This document shows positions 1 through 8,320 of a stretch of 64,000 nt of DNA, one piece after another. Each line of letters starts with the position of its first letter. The first letter of the stretch is position 1. This DNA comes from Jannaschia pohangensis. Its GTDB lineage: Bacteria > Pseudomonadota > Alphaproteobacteria > Rhodobacterales > Rhodobacteraceae. The translations under genes were made by a program, and so were the position numbers. The notes under the pieces are model-generated. The model did not search any database. It was not told the origin of the DNA and was given only the letters and a program-made list of their open reading frames with translations. The stretch spans positions 462,972-526,971 of the forward strand of contig NZ_FORA01000003.1 in NCBI RefSeq assembly GCF_900113875.1. Reading direction: 5' to 3'.

Positions 1-1
1 A

Positions 2-247
2 GGTGCGAATGGCCGCCGCGACATCGCCTTGCCGCCGGAACTGTTCCAGAAGCTCGCAATTGGCCTTGCTGAGGGGATCGGGCAGGCAGCGCGCGATGGA
101 AACACGGCTGCGATCGTCACATCCTCGCGGCGCCGTCGGTTTGTCCATGAGGTCATGTCGGCGCGCGGGCTTCCCAATCCGGTGATCGCCTACGAAGAAA
201 TCGGTTTCAACACGACGCCCGCCATTCTCGGCTCGGTCGCGGCATGA
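2..247 (+). CDS. flhA: Flagellar export protein FlhA, C-terminal fragment
   Basis: This is the last 81 residues of FlhA, the large inner-membrane component of the flagellar type III export gate; the rest lies upstream of the window. The visible part reads DIALPPELFQKLA, then a segment with RRRFVHEVMSARG, and ends with ISSNTT-like family wording, here EEIGFNTTPAILGSVAA. This matches the cytoplasmic FlhA C-terminal domain that docks substrates and chaperones. Its TGA stop overlaps the ATG of fliR by 4 nt (ATGA), so the two are probably translationally coupled. The identification rests on family resemblance plus the fliR-flhB genes that follow. Confidence 0.85.
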   Translation, partial: GANGRRDIALPPELFQKLAIGLAEGIGQAARDGNTAAIVTSSRRRRFVHEVMSARGLPNPVIAYEEIGFNTTPAILGSVAA

Positions 248-996
248 TCGAGGCAGCGCTGGCCCTTCACGAGGCTGCAGCGCCGATCCTGTCCCAGTTG
301 TTTGTCGTCTTTTTGCGGATCGGCGCGGTGATGGTCGTCCTGCCGGGACTCGGCGACCGGATGATCCCGGTTCGTGTGCGGCTGGTCGTCAGTTTCGCGC
401 TGAGTGCGGCGGTCGCCCCGGCGGTCGATCTGGCCGGGGACGTGACCGCCGGATTGATCGCCACCGAGACGATCATCGGCCTCGCTTTGGGGTCGGTCCT
501 TCGGTTCATAGCCTTGGCGCTCAACATGGCCGGCATGATGGCAGCTCAACTGACCTCGCTCGCGCAACTGTTCGGCACCGTCGAGCCGTCGTCGGCCATG
601 GGCAATATCCTGAACCTCGCCGGTCTGGCGCTCATCATGGCGTCGGGACTGCCTCTGATGGTGATCGACCTGCTGATCCGCAGCTATGAGGTCCTGCCAC
701 TTGGCTTCATCCCCGATGGGAGCGACCTGTCACGTTGGGGCCTGGCCCGCGCGGCCGAGGCCTTTGCCCTCGCCTTCGCGTTGGCTGCCCCCTTTGCCTT
801 GGCCGCGCTGATCTACAACGCCGCCATGGGCGTCATCAATCGCGCCATGCCGCAGCTCATGGTCGCCCTTGTCGGCGCACCGGCAATCACCTGGGCCAGT
901 GCGGTCCTGCTATTCTTGGCGGCGCCCCTCATGCTCACCGTTTGGAAAGCGGCGATGATTGCCACGTTGGGCGACCCGATCGGACACATCCCGTGA
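244..996 (+). CDS. fliR: Flagellar biosynthetic protein FliR
   Basis: FliR is a membrane component of the flagellar type III export gate, sitting with FliP and FliQ in the MS ring. The 250-residue product is close to the usual family length of about 260. It is strongly hydrophobic, with several membrane segments (for example around residues 15-35, 40-60, 75-95, 125-145, 175-200 and 210-235). It carries the typical FAL(A/S) and MGxINRAMPQLMV wording of the family near residue 195. It starts within the flhA stop and ends in a GTGA overlap with flhB, so flhA-fliR-flhB are read as one unit. fliQ is encoded elsewhere, in the opposite-strand flg operon. Confidence 0.93.
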   Translation: MIEAALALHEAAAPILSQLFVVFLRIGAVMVVLPGLGDRMIPVRVRLVVSFALSAAVAPAVDLAGDVTAGLIATETIIGLALGSVLRFIALALNMAGMMAAQLTSLAQLFGTVEPSSAMGNILNLAGLALIMASGLPLMVIDLLIRSYEVLPLGFIPDGSDLSRWGLARAAEAFALAFALAAPFALAALIYNAAMGVINRAMPQLMVALVGAPAITWASAVLLFLAAPLMLTVWKAAMIATLGDPIGHIP

Positions 997-2063
997 GCCA
1001 GGACGACGGCGCCGAACGCAGCCATGAACCAACCCGACAGAAACTCGACGACGCCCGCAAGAAGGGCGAATTGGTCAAGTCGCAGGACGTGGCCACGGCG
1101 GCGAGCTATCTCGGTGTTCTGCTTTGCCTGATGCTGATTGCGCCTACGGTCGGACGGAGTTTTGTCGATATCGGAGGCACGCTCCTGGCTGATGCCGATC
1201 GATTGTCCGAGCAGGTCCGGATTGACGAAGGTACCGGCGGCGGGCGTGTTCTGCTGGCATTCCTGCAGAATACCGGCCTGCTTGTCGTTCCTGCCGCAGC
1301 GCTGATCATAGCAGCCATCGTCGCGCAACAAGCCTTCGTCGTCGCGCCGACCAAACTCGCCCCCAAGCTTTCGCGCATCTCTCTGCTGGCGAATGCCAAG
1401 AACAAGTTCGGCCCCTCCGGCTTGTTCGAATTCGCCAAATCCGCGGTCAAGATGCTGATCTATGGCGGGTTCATGGGATGGTTCCTGATCCGCCACGCCG
1501 ACCGGATCGTGGCCGCAGCGGCCATCGATGCCCGCGCCATTCCGGCGCTCATCCCCAGACTTCTGGCCGAATTCACCGTCGGCGTGGTTCTGGTCGCAAG
1601 CGGGATCGCGGCCGTCGACTATTTCTGGCAACGCCACACGCATATGAAAAAGAACATGATGACGCGTCAGGAGGTCCTGGACGAAACGAAACAGTCGGAG
1701 GGCGACCCGCTGATGCGGGCGAAGCGGCGACAAAGGGCCGAACAGATTGCCCTGAACTCGATGCTCAAGGACGTGCCGGACGCGGCCGTGGTTGTCGTGA
1801 ACCCGACGCATTACGCCGTCGCTCTGAAGTGGTCGCCGATGGATCCCACGCCCCCGGTCTGCGTGGCCAAGGGGGTCGATCACAGCGCCCTTCGGATCCG
1901 TCAGATCGCGACCGAGGCTGGCGTCCCGATTTTCAGCGACCCACCGACGGCCCGTGCCCTCTTCGCCGCCGTTGACGTCGGCAACCCGATCGAACGCGAG
2001 CACTATGCCGCGGTCGCCGCCGCCATCAGGTTTGCGCGCGAACTGGAGAAGAACGGCAAATGA
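993..2063 (+). CDS. flhB: Flagellar export switch protein FlhB
   Basis: FlhB is the export-gate protein that switches substrate specificity from rod/hook to filament proteins. The 356-residue product has four hydrophobic segments in its first 210 residues and a cytoplasmic tail. The tail carries the autocleavage motif NPTH at residues 270-273, followed by YAVAL. The N-terminus (HEPTRQKLDDARKKGELVKSQDV) is the typical FlhB start. I place the start at the GTG at 993 because it overlaps the fliR stop (GTGA) and gives the normal N-terminus; an open frame continues further upstream but only over fliR. It ends in an ATGA overlap with the next gene. Confidence 0.95.
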   Translation: MSQDDGAERSHEPTRQKLDDARKKGELVKSQDVATAASYLGVLLCLMLIAPTVGRSFVDIGGTLLADADRLSEQVRIDEGTGGGRVLLAFLQNTGLLVVPAAALIIAAIVAQQAFVVAPTKLAPKLSRISLLANAKNKFGPSGLFEFAKSAVKMLIYGGFMGWFLIRHADRIVAAAAIDARAIPALIPRLLAEFTVGVVLVASGIAAVDYFWQRHTHMKKNMMTRQEVLDETKQSEGDPLMRAKRRQRAEQIALNSMLKDVPDAAVVVVNPTHYAVALKWSPMDPTPPVCVAKGVDHSALRIRQIATEAGVPIFSDPPTARALFAAVDVGNPIEREHYAAVAAAIRFARELEKNGK

Positions 2064-2395
2064 CTGGAAATTCCGCCCGAAAACTTCGTGACCTTGAACA
2101 ACTGGCAACCCTGCGGCGGGATCGGTCGGCTGTACGCCTGGCCAAGATCCAATCCCTGATTGATCGGTTGCAGACCAAGGCAGACGATTTGCGCGGCAAG
2201 GAACTGGCCGCGTCCGCAGATATCGCGCAGGCGATCGTTCAGGATCGATGGGATCGGTGGCGTGCAGGCCAACTGGCCGAACTGTCGACGCAAATCGCGC
2301 GCCTGCAAGCCGTGGCACAGCCGGAGCGCGAACGGCACGCACGCGACCAGGCGCGCCGTGCCATTCTGGAAAAACTGAGCAGGTCGAAGCGCTAG
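2060..2395 (+). CDS. Small coiled-coil protein downstream of flhB, FliJ-like
   Basis: This 111-residue basic, helical protein is rich in Arg, Lys, Gln, Ala and Leu, with heptad-like spacing over most of its length and no membrane segment or signal peptide. Size, composition and position (ATGA overlap with flhB) resemble FliJ, the flagellar export chaperone and ATPase-associated rod. No diagnostic FliJ motif can be read with certainty, so the name is an inference. Its partner ATPase gene, fliI, lies 4.5 kb away on the same strand. The gene ends 7 bp before the convergent stop of fliL. Confidence 0.55.
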   Translation: MTGNSARKLRDLEQLATLRRDRSAVRLAKIQSLIDRLQTKADDLRGKELAASADIAQAIVQDRWDRWRAGQLAELSTQIARLQAVAQPERERHARDQARRAILEKLSRSKR

Positions 2396-2402
2396 GAAGA
2401 GC

Positions 2403-2858
2403 CTAGCTAGCCTGCCGCGCCATGGAGACGATCAGGATACGGGCGGTGTCATCCCCAAGCCGTTGCTGAACGACTTCGTTCAGCCGAACCCGGAGACGGT
2501 TCATATTTTGGGCATCCGTGAAATCACCGTCGAACCCCCCGAAGTTTGCATGGAGGAAGAGAGCCTCGGTCAGACCATCCCGAAGCACCGGCTCACGCAG
2601 GAATATGTCCGCCTCCGCCGTGAAATCCGTCTCGATCCCAAGGTTGAGCACAACGTGGCTCCAGACGGTTCCGTCGCGCAGTACGGGGACAACGAACCCC
2701 TCGCGAAACCGGGTGATTGCCGCGGTCGGGACAGGTGCGACCTCCTCTGCGTGTTCCTCGTCTTCGCGCTCGGGTGGTGCAGGACGCAGGACATAGCCGG
2801 CGGCCGCCCCCCCGCAGAGGGCGACCAGGACGACGAAGATGGCGATGATCTTGCCCAT
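2403..2858 (-). CDS. fliL: Flagellar basal body-associated protein FliL
   Basis: FliL is a single-pass inner-membrane protein that surrounds the stators and supports torque. The 151-residue product starts MGKIIAIFVVLVALCGGAAAGYV, one membrane segment at about residues 4-24. An acidic linker follows, then a periplasmic domain with SHVVLNLGIET and the terminal LGDDTARILIVSMARQ. The ATG at 2858 is used; an open frame upstream only overlaps flgH. It is the last gene of the nine-gene operon flgB-flgC-fliE-fliQ-flgF-flgG-flgA-flgH-fliL. One nucleotide separates it from the flgH stop. Confidence 0.85.
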   Translation of the reverse strand: MGKIIAIFVVLVALCGGAAAGYVLRPAPPEREDEEHAEEVAPVPTAAITRFREGFVVPVLRDGTVWSHVVLNLGIETDFTAEADIFLREPVLRDGLTEALFLHANFGGFDGDFTDAQNMNRLRVRLNEVVQQRLGDDTARILIVSMARQAS

Positions 2859-2859
2859 C

Positions 2860-3591
2860 TCAGAACGGCAGAAGAATGTCGGCGACCTGCTGGCCATACC
2901 GGGGTTGCTGGACATCCGTGATCTGACCGCGACCCCCATAAGAAATCCGGGCGGCCGCGATCTTGTCGTAGGTGATCTCATTCTGGCGGGAGATGTCTTC
3001 GGGCCGCACGTAGCCTGTGACCAGCATCTCGCGCAGCTCGAAATTCACACGAACTTCCTGGCGGCCTTCGATCTGCAGAACGCCGTTTGGCTGCACCTCG
3101 ATCACCGTTGCGGCGACACGCAGCGTCAGACGTTCCTGTCGCCGCACACCGCCCGATCCGTTCGACGCGCTTTGCGATGAGGTCGAGACAGCATCGCCCA
3201 GGGTCGCGCCACCGGGCAGCTCGTCCTCCAGACTTTGGGGAAGGCCGAAAAGCTCGGGGATTTGCAGCGATTCAGAGCCGCTTCGCGACCTGTTGGTGGA
3301 ATTGTCGATCTGCGCGCTTTCGTCGATCTCGACGACGACAGTCAGGATGTCGCCGCGAACGCTCGCCCGTCGATCGCCAAGGAGCGACTGCCGCCCCCCG
3401 GTCCAGAGCGACGCGGAACGAAGGGGATCGGCATCCTCGAGAACATTGAACGGTTGAGGCGCCGCCATGGCGCGTTGTTCATTGCTGTCGGCAACGGGCG
3501 TCAGTTCCGGCGCCTGCCCCACATCCGCAATTCGGGCGCAAGCCACAAGAGAGAGAGCCGCCAGCAGGGGAAGGGCCACGAGACGTGTCAT
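2860..3591 (-). CDS. flgH: Flagellar L-ring protein FlgH
   Basis: FlgH is the outer-membrane lipoprotein that forms the L ring of the flagellar basal body. The 243-residue product has a lipoprotein signal peptide with lipobox LVAC (modified Cys at residue 18). It then carries the family core SLWTGGRQSLLGDRRASVRGD, GDILTVVVEIDESAQ, and the C-terminal VRPEDISRQNEITYDKIAAARISYGGRGQ. A GGAG ribosome site (GGAGCGAAT) precedes the ATG at 3591. It sits between flgA and fliL in the flg operon. The matching P-ring gene flgI is not in this window. Confidence 0.95.
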   Translation of the reverse strand: MTRLVALPLLAALSLVACARIADVGQAPELTPVADSNEQRAMAAPQPFNVLEDADPLRSASLWTGGRQSLLGDRRASVRGDILTVVVEIDESAQIDNSTNRSRSGSESLQIPELFGLPQSLEDELPGGATLGDAVSTSSQSASNGSGGVRRQERLTLRVAATVIEVQPNGVLQIEGRQEVRVNFELREMLVTGYVRPEDISRQNEITYDKIAAARISYGGRGQITDVQQPRYGQQVADILLPF

Positions 3592-3609
3592 ATTCGCTCC
3601 GAAAATGGG

Positions 3610-4026
3610 TTAATTGACGATGATTGAACCGGACGCCGTGGCAACTCCGGTGACGGTAGTCCGGGACGACAGGTTCATGACGCGTACCTGCTCGCCCGCG
3701 CCGGCCCGGCTGAGGGCGCGACCTTCGAGCGTGATGGTCAGCCCGCCACGCCGAAAGATGAGCGGGACCACAGCGTTGCGGTCGATGACAGTGGGCAAGC
3801 CGACATCGCGGACGAGGATCGCCCGCCCGGGATAGAGGTTCACCCGCGCTTCGAGGCCGATCAGGTCGCGCGGATCGGAAAAGCCGTTCGGGTCCGAAAC
3901 CTCCCGGAAGGCGAGGTCGTCGGCCACCAAGGCGGTGCCCGCGCGAACGGGCTGCACCACGGTCACGGATTGGGCGGCCGCGGATTGCGCGCAGGCAATG
4001 ACCAAGGGAAGAACCAGACGGATCAT
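3610..4026 (-). CDS. flgA: Flagella basal body P-ring formation protein FlgA (short form)
   Basis: FlgA is the periplasmic chaperone for P-ring (FlgI) assembly. The product is only 138 residues, with a Sec signal peptide (MIRLVLPLVIACAQSAAAQS). After that comes essentially only the SAF/ChapFlgA domain: VRAGTALVADDLAFREV, GLEARVNLYPGRAILVRDV, ending VTGVATASGSIIVN. Enterobacterial FlgA is about 220 residues, so this is the truncated N-terminal form common in Rhodobacterales. It is not a broken gene, because reading frame and both ends are intact. It overlaps the flgG stop by 4 nt. Confidence 0.88.
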   Translation of the reverse strand: MIRLVLPLVIACAQSAAAQSVTVVQPVRAGTALVADDLAFREVSDPNGFSDPRDLIGLEARVNLYPGRAILVRDVGLPTVIDRNAVVPLIFRRGGLTITLEGRALSRAGAGEQVRVMNLSSRTTVTGVATASGSIIVN

Positions 4027-4808
4027 CGGATTTGCGTCGTCGCCGACATCATCTGATCCGCGGCCGTGATGACCTTGGCATTCATCTCATAGCCGCGCTG
4101 CGCCTCGATGAGGTTGGTGATCTCCCGGACGGCGTCAACGGAACTGTCCTCAAGATATCCCTGACGAAAGAAGCCCAGTCCGTCTTCACCGGCAAACCCG
4201 ACGAAGGGCGCGCCGGATGCGCCGGTTTCGGCGTAGAGATTCGAGCCCAATGCCTCGAGTCCTTTTTCATTGGTAAAGCCGACGAGGCTGAGCTGGCCCA
4301 GAAGCTCCGGTTCGACGCGGTCGACGAAATAGGCATAGACCTCCCCTTCGGGATTGATCGAGATCGAGCGCGTGTCATCGGGGATCGTGATATCCGGGAC
4401 GACAGGGTGACCGTCGGAGGTGACGAGTTGCCCCTCTCCCGTTCGTTTGAGCGCGCCGTCGCGGGTATAGGCCGGGTTCCCGGACGGCAGGGTCACCTCG
4501 ATATACCCGCGACCCTGGATCGCCACGTCGAGGTCGCCGCCGGTCTGGCCGAGGGCACCTTGCGCCACTTCCATCGTCACCGCAGTCGGGCGGACGCCAA
4601 GGCCAAGCTGCACGCCGGCCGGGACGATTGCGCCCGTCGCGGAGTTGATCGACCCGGCCCGCGTAACCTGCTGATAATGCAAGTCGGCGAATTCGGCCCG
4701 GCGGGCGTTGTAGCCTGTCGTATTCATGTTCGCGAGGTTGTTCGAGATCACCTCGACCCGGGTCTGTTGCGCGGCCATACCCGTTGCCGCGATACTCAAA
4801 GCACGCAT
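4023..4808 (-). CDS. flgG: Flagellar distal rod protein FlgG
   Basis: FlgG forms the distal rod of the flagellar axle. The 261-residue product has the flagellar rod/hook N-terminal signature NLANMNTTGYNARRAEF at about residues 25-41. It has a central D1-type region (GDLDVAIQGRGYIEVTLPSG) and the C-terminal signature VREITNLIEAQRGYEMNAKVITAADQMM. Length matches the family (about 260). It lies directly after flgF with a 13-bp gap and overlaps flgA. It differs from its paralogue FlgF (upstream in the operon) by the extra central insertion and the longer C-terminal helix. Confidence 0.95.
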   Translation of the reverse strand: MRALSIAATGMAAQQTRVEVISNNLANMNTTGYNARRAEFADLHYQQVTRAGSINSATGAIVPAGVQLGLGVRPTAVTMEVAQGALGQTGGDLDVAIQGRGYIEVTLPSGNPAYTRDGALKRTGEGQLVTSDGHPVVPDITIPDDTRSISINPEGEVYAYFVDRVEPELLGQLSLVGFTNEKGLEALGSNLYAETGASGAPFVGFAGEDGLGFFRQGYLEDSSVDAVREITNLIEAQRGYEMNAKVITAADQMMSATTQIR

Positions 4809-4821
4809 TCTGCGACCTTTC

Positions 4822-5535
4822 TCATTGTTCCATCAAGCGCAGCATGCTGCGCATTCGCTCATCTTCGCGGTCCATGAAGCCCTGACCCATCTCGTAGGCA
4901 TTCTGCACCGCAACCATCCGCGCGATTTCCAGCACCGGCTGAACGTTCGACGCCTCGAGGAAGCCCTGCAAAACGGCCGGATTCTCGACCGGTTGAACAT
5001 CTTCGGCGGCAAACATCGTGCCCGCGCGGCGGGTCATGGCCCCGCGGTCGGTCGGGGCGACGATGCCGATCCGAGCGACGGGCTGTCCGTCGGCGGACAC
5101 GGTCCCGTCGGGGGCAATGCGAATGGAAATGGCGTTGCCCGGTACAAAAAGCGGTGCGCCGCCTTCGTCCAGAACAGGATAGCCTTCGGCAGTCTGAAGC
5201 CCGCCATCGGGTCCGGCCAGAAACGCACCGGAGCGGGTCAGATGCGGCACGCCCGCGACATCCACGGAGAAATACCCGGGCCCCTCGATCGCCAGATCGA
5301 AGGTGCCGCCAGTTTGCTCCAACCCACCCTGGTCGAAGCGCGTTTCGCGTCCGTTGGCATGGGCGAACGATACGGACGGGGTGTCACGCCCCCCGCGCAT
5401 CACGAACTCCGAAAAGACGATTCCCTCGGCCCGGTAGCCGGTCGTGTTCGCATTCGCGATGTTCTGCGCAATCACGTCCATTTCGCGCAACAGGCCCGTC
5501 TGGCGCCCGAGCGTGGGATAAATTCCATCGGCCAT
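4822..5535 (-). CDS. flgF: Flagellar proximal rod protein FlgF
   Basis: FlgF is a proximal rod subunit of the basal body. The 237-residue product starts MADGIYPTLGRQTGLLREMDVIAQNIANANTTGYRAEGIVF, the rod signature. It has the central GTFDLAIEGPGYFSVDV block and ends with EIARMVAVQNAYEMGQGFMDRED. It is distinguished from FlgG by shorter length, by this N-terminal form, and by its position. A 3-bp gap separates it from the fliQ stop upstream, so it is part of the same transcript. Confidence 0.9.
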   Translation of the reverse strand: MADGIYPTLGRQTGLLREMDVIAQNIANANTTGYRAEGIVFSEFVMRGGRDTPSVSFAHANGRETRFDQGGLEQTGGTFDLAIEGPGYFSVDVAGVPHLTRSGAFLAGPDGGLQTAEGYPVLDEGGAPLFVPGNAISIRIAPDGTVSADGQPVARIGIVAPTDRGAMTRRAGTMFAAEDVQPVENPAVLQGFLEASNVQPVLEIARMVAVQNAYEMGQGFMDREDERMRSMLRLMEQ

Positions 5536-5538
5536 CGG

Positions 5539-5805
5539 TCAATACCCCTGAATGATTGGCAGCAAGGTGTCGGTGAAATACCGCCCGAGCGTGAGGGTCA
5601 TGAAGCTCATCGAAACCCAGAACGCGCCGAGGATCGCGGCCATCTTCGGCACGAACGTCAGCGTCATTTCCTGGATCGAGGTCAGCGCCTGCAAAAGACC
5701 GATGGCCAGCCCGACCACCAGCGCCACACCCAGGATCGGCGCAGAGATCAGGACGGAAATCCAGAGGCCCTGCCGAAGGGTGTCAAAGAAGATGAGCTCG
5801 GACAT
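5539..5805 (-). CDS. fliQ: Flagellar biosynthetic protein FliQ
   Basis: FliQ is a small export-gate protein with two membrane helices. The 88-residue product matches family length. It shows [48 protein letters not shown], the conserved helix-1 and linker, followed by a second helix. Placement inside an flg rod operon, apart from fliR/flhB, is usual in Rhodobacterales. Gaps of 3 bp on each side show a tightly packed operon. Confidence 0.95.
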   Translation of the reverse strand: MSELIFFDTLRQGLWISVLISAPILGVALVVGLAIGLLQALTSIQEMTLTFVPKMAAILGAFWVSMSFMTLTLGRYFTDTLLPIIQGY

Positions 5806-5808
5806 CGG

Positions 5809-6066
5809 TCAGACCGGCATCCGCAGGATTTCCTGATAGGCCTCGATGACGCGGTCCCGAACGGTCACGACGGTATCGATTGCCAGTTTCCCCTCGGCCA
5901 GCGCGGTCACAAGGGCGTGGGGGTCGGCCCCGCCGGTCACCGCGGCCGTGGCCTGGGTTTCAGCCTGCCGAAGCATGTCCGTGAAACCGGCGACGGCATC
6001 GATTGCGGGGTTCGACTTGGGCGTGGGCGTTCCGCCCAGACCCGTCAAGATCGGGTTAAGGTCCAT
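5809..6066 (-). CDS. fliE: Flagellar hook-basal body complex protein FliE
   Basis: FliE is the adaptor between MS ring and proximal rod, exported by the type III gate. The 85-residue product is a little shorter than the enterobacterial protein (about 104). It contains the C-terminal family signature ALAEGKLAIDTVVTVRDRVIEAYQEILRMPV, where conserved residues face the rod. The N-terminus is Pro/Ala-rich and poorly conserved, as is normal. It lies between flgC (38-bp gap) and fliQ (3-bp gap). Confidence 0.9.
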   Translation of the reverse strand: MDLNPILTGLGGTPTPKSNPAIDAVAGFTDMLRQAETQATAAVTGGADPHALVTALAEGKLAIDTVVTVRDRVIEAYQEILRMPV

Positions 6067-6104
6067 TCTGGCCTCCTGTTGGAAAGTGGTGTCGCGTTCG
6101 TTCG

Positions 6105-6497
6105 TCAGCGCTTGAGAACATCGAACAATTGCGACGACATGCGTCGGACCTGTTCGAACATCTTCAGATTTGCTTCGTAGCTGCGTTGCGCCTCGCGGGC
6201 GTCGGCAAGTTCGGTCACCAACTCGACGTTGGAGCCGTCGTAGTACCCTTGCGCATCGGCCATAGGATGTGCCGGATCATGGATCCTCGGGAGTTCACTT
6301 CGGTCGAGTTGGACCGGGCCCGCCTCGACTGCCCCAGTACGCTGGCCATCCTTGACGGTCGCGCGAAACTCGATCGTCTTGCGACGATAGCCGGGTGTAT
6401 CCGCGTTCGCGATATTCTCGGCCACGTGGCGCAGGCGTTGTCCCTGGCTGCGCATGCCCGACGAAAGTATGTCGAGTGCGTTCGAAAACTCGGCCAT
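6105..6497 (-). CDS. flgC: Flagellar proximal rod protein FlgC
   Basis: FlgC is a proximal rod subunit. The 130-residue product has the rod signature LRHVAENIANADTPGYRRKTIEF at about residues 21-43. It has the FlgC-specific GYYDGSNVELVTELADAREAQRSYEANLKMFEQ near the C-terminus. Length is typical (about 134). It follows flgB with only 3 bp between stop and start, and they are always co-transcribed in this order of bacteria. Confidence 0.95.
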   Translation of the reverse strand: MAEFSNALDILSSGMRSQGQRLRHVAENIANADTPGYRRKTIEFRATVKDGQRTGAVEAGPVQLDRSELPRIHDPAHPMADAQGYYDGSNVELVTELADAREAQRSYEANLKMFEQVRRMSSQLFDVLKR

Positions 6498-6500
6498 GTG

Positions 6501-6869
6501 TTACCTCCGGCCCAATGTGGAGCGCATCATGTCCAGCGCATTCTGATACACCGTGATCGCACGATCATGGCGGCGCGACGCTTCGATCCCGCGCAGGATC
6601 TGATCTTCCAGGTCCACGGTGTTGCCATTCGGATCGGCGGGTTGGTCACGCAGTTCGAAACTGCGCGCCTCGGCGGTGGCGACCCCAAGATGGCCCGACC
6701 TTGTGGCCCGCATCTCGAACTCCACCGCGTTTGGAAACGATGTCATGTCCCGGGCCTTGAAGCCCGGCGTATCGGCATTTGCCACGTTCGTGGCGATGAC
6801 CGCTTGCCGGGCTGCGGCGTGTCGGGCCGTTCCCGCAGCAAGGCGGAGCAGATTGGGTATCTCGTTCAC
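6501..6869 (-). CDS. flgB: Flagellar proximal rod protein FlgB
   Basis: FlgB is the first proximal rod subunit and the first gene of the flg operon here. The 122-residue product contains QAVIATNVANADTPGFKARDM and the C-terminal LEDQILRGIEASRRHDRAITVYQNALDMMRSTLGRR. I choose a GTG start at 6869: it gives the usual N-terminus VNEIPNLLRLAAGTARHAAARQ and is preceded by AAGGAG at 7 nt spacing. A longer in-frame ATG upstream would run into the fliI promoter and coding region and is not family-like. Confidence 0.9.
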   Translation of the reverse strand: MNEIPNLLRLAAGTARHAAARQAVIATNVANADTPGFKARDMTSFPNAVEFEMRATRSGHLGVATAEARSFELRDQPADPNGNTVDLEDQILRGIEASRRHDRAITVYQNALDMMRSTLGRR

Positions 6870-6951
6870 TGGCCAACTCCTTCGTCGTCCGTGCAACGAA
6901 GCCTTAAGACTGATTCCTTTAGAAATCGTTTCAAGCGACTCAGGGAATCCC
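6870..6951. promoter_or_regulatory. Divergent promoter region flgB/fliI
   Basis: This 82-bp spacer separates the flgB operon (-) from fliI (+) and must hold both promoters unless they overlap the genes. It is visibly more AT-rich in the middle (CCTTAAGACTGATTCCTTTAGAAATCG at 6903-6929) than the flanking genes. It holds an AAGGAG site for flgB and AGGGAAT for fliI. No sigma-54 or sigma-28 element could be assigned with confidence. Confidence 0.4.
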
Positions 6952-8286
6952 ATGACACAGACCTTCGAAGACCCCTTCGCCCCCCTCCGGGCCCAGCTTC
7001 CCTTGATCAAAAGATCGCATAGGTTGGGGCGTATCGTCCGGTTGGAGCCATCCGGCTTTCTGGTCGAAGGGCTGTCCGAGCACGCGCGTTTGGGGGACGA
7101 ACTCTTCTACGAAGACGCGGATGGCCGCTCTCATCGGGCCGAGATCGTTCGCCTCGACCGCGAATCGCTTTGGGCGGCACCCTACAGTTCCGCCGAAGGC
7201 CTGCGCATCGGTCTGGCGGTCTGGCCAGCCGGGGCGCCCCGAATCTCGCCCGACACATCATGGATCGGGCGCGTCATCGATCCCTTCGGCGCGCCGCTCG
7301 ACTCGGGCCGACTTCGGCCAGGCCTGCCGCGACACCTACGCGCGACTCCACCGGCCCCCGGCCAGCGACGACACTTGGGGGCGAGGTTGCGAACGGGATA
7401 TGCGGTGCTCGACACGATGCTACCGATCGTAGCCGGACAGAGAATGGGCCTGTTTGCCGGATCGGGTGTCGGCAAATCGACTCTTCTCGGCGGTCTCGCC
7501 CGCGAGATGCAGGCCGATGTCTGCGTTTTGGCCCTGGTCGGAGAGCGGGGACGCGAAGTCAACGAATTCGTCAACCGGGCCATTGGTCCAGCAGGCATGC
7601 GTCGGACGGTCGTCGTGGCCGCGACATCGGACATGCCCGCGAACGTCCGTCGCAAATGCCCCTTCGCCGCTTTGGCGATTGCAGAGTACTTTCGCGACCA
7701 GGGCAAAAGTGTTCTGTTCCTTTGCGACAGTTTGACCCGCGTCGCCGAGGCCCACCGGGAAGTCGCGACCGCCGCGGGGGAGGCTGCGAACCTGCGGGGC
7801 CATCCCGCCAGCCTGACGCCCTTGCTTGCATCGCTGTGCGAACGTACCGGACCAGGCGAGGGCGGGACTGGCGACATCACGGCGATTTTCTCGGTGCTGG
7901 TCGCAGGGTCGGATATGGAAGAACCCGTCGCCGACATCGTCCGGGGCCAGCTGGACGGCCACGTCGTCCTGACCCGCGAAATTGCCGAAACAGGACGTTT
8001 CCCGGCAATCGATGTCCTTCGATCCGTCTCGCGATCCTTGCCGGATGCTGCCACAGCCGAGGAAAACGCCATCATCGCGGAGGCGCGCAAGATCCTGAGC
8101 GTTGCGGATCGCTCGGACTTGATGGTGACGTCGGGTCTCTATGACCGAGGGTCCAATCCCGAGATCGACAAAGCGATCGTCCTGGCACCAAGAATGAACG
8201 AACTCTTCACAGCCAAGGGTTTGCCTCGGATCACGGACGGATTTCGACTGCTTGCCGGACTTCTCGGCCGACCTTACGCGGGATGA
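6952..8286 (+). CDS. fliI: Flagellum-specific ATP synthase FliI
   Basis: FliI is the hexameric ATPase that energises and unloads flagellar export substrates. The 444-residue product resembles F1 beta subunits. Walker A GSGVGKST is at residues 170-177, the Walker B strand is SVLFLCDSLTRVAEAHREV, and the family segment is ERTGPGEGGTGDITAIFSVLVAGSDMEEPVADIVRGQLDGHVVL. The ATG at 6952 is preceded by AGGGAATCCC; the frame stays open upstream over flgB but this start gives the normal length. It is transcribed alone, divergent from flgB, and ends 34 bp before the convergent DUF1217 gene. Confidence 0.95.
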   Translation: MTQTFEDPFAPLRAQLPLIKRSHRLGRIVRLEPSGFLVEGLSEHARLGDELFYEDADGRSHRAEIVRLDRESLWAAPYSSAEGLRIGLAVWPAGAPRISPDTSWIGRVIDPFGAPLDSGRLRPGLPRHLRATPPAPGQRRHLGARLRTGYAVLDTMLPIVAGQRMGLFAGSGVGKSTLLGGLAREMQADVCVLALVGERGREVNEFVNRAIGPAGMRRTVVVAATSDMPANVRRKCPFAALAIAEYFRDQGKSVLFLCDSLTRVAEAHREVATAAGEAANLRGHPASLTPLLASLCERTGPGEGGTGDITAIFSVLVAGSDMEEPVADIVRGQLDGHVVLTREIAETGRFPAIDVLRSVSRSLPDAATAEENAIIAEARKILSVADRSDLMVTSGLYDRGSNPEIDKAIVLAPRMNELFTAKGLPRITDGFRLLAGLLGRPYAG

Positions 8287-8320
8287 ATTCGACGCTGACG
8301 AAAAAGAGGCGGTCGGCGCC

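Noticed and set aside
3610..4026. FlgA as a truncated pseudogene because it is only 138 residues
   Set aside because: It has an intact signal peptide, SAF domain and end, and overlaps flgG in frame. Short FlgA is normal in this order.
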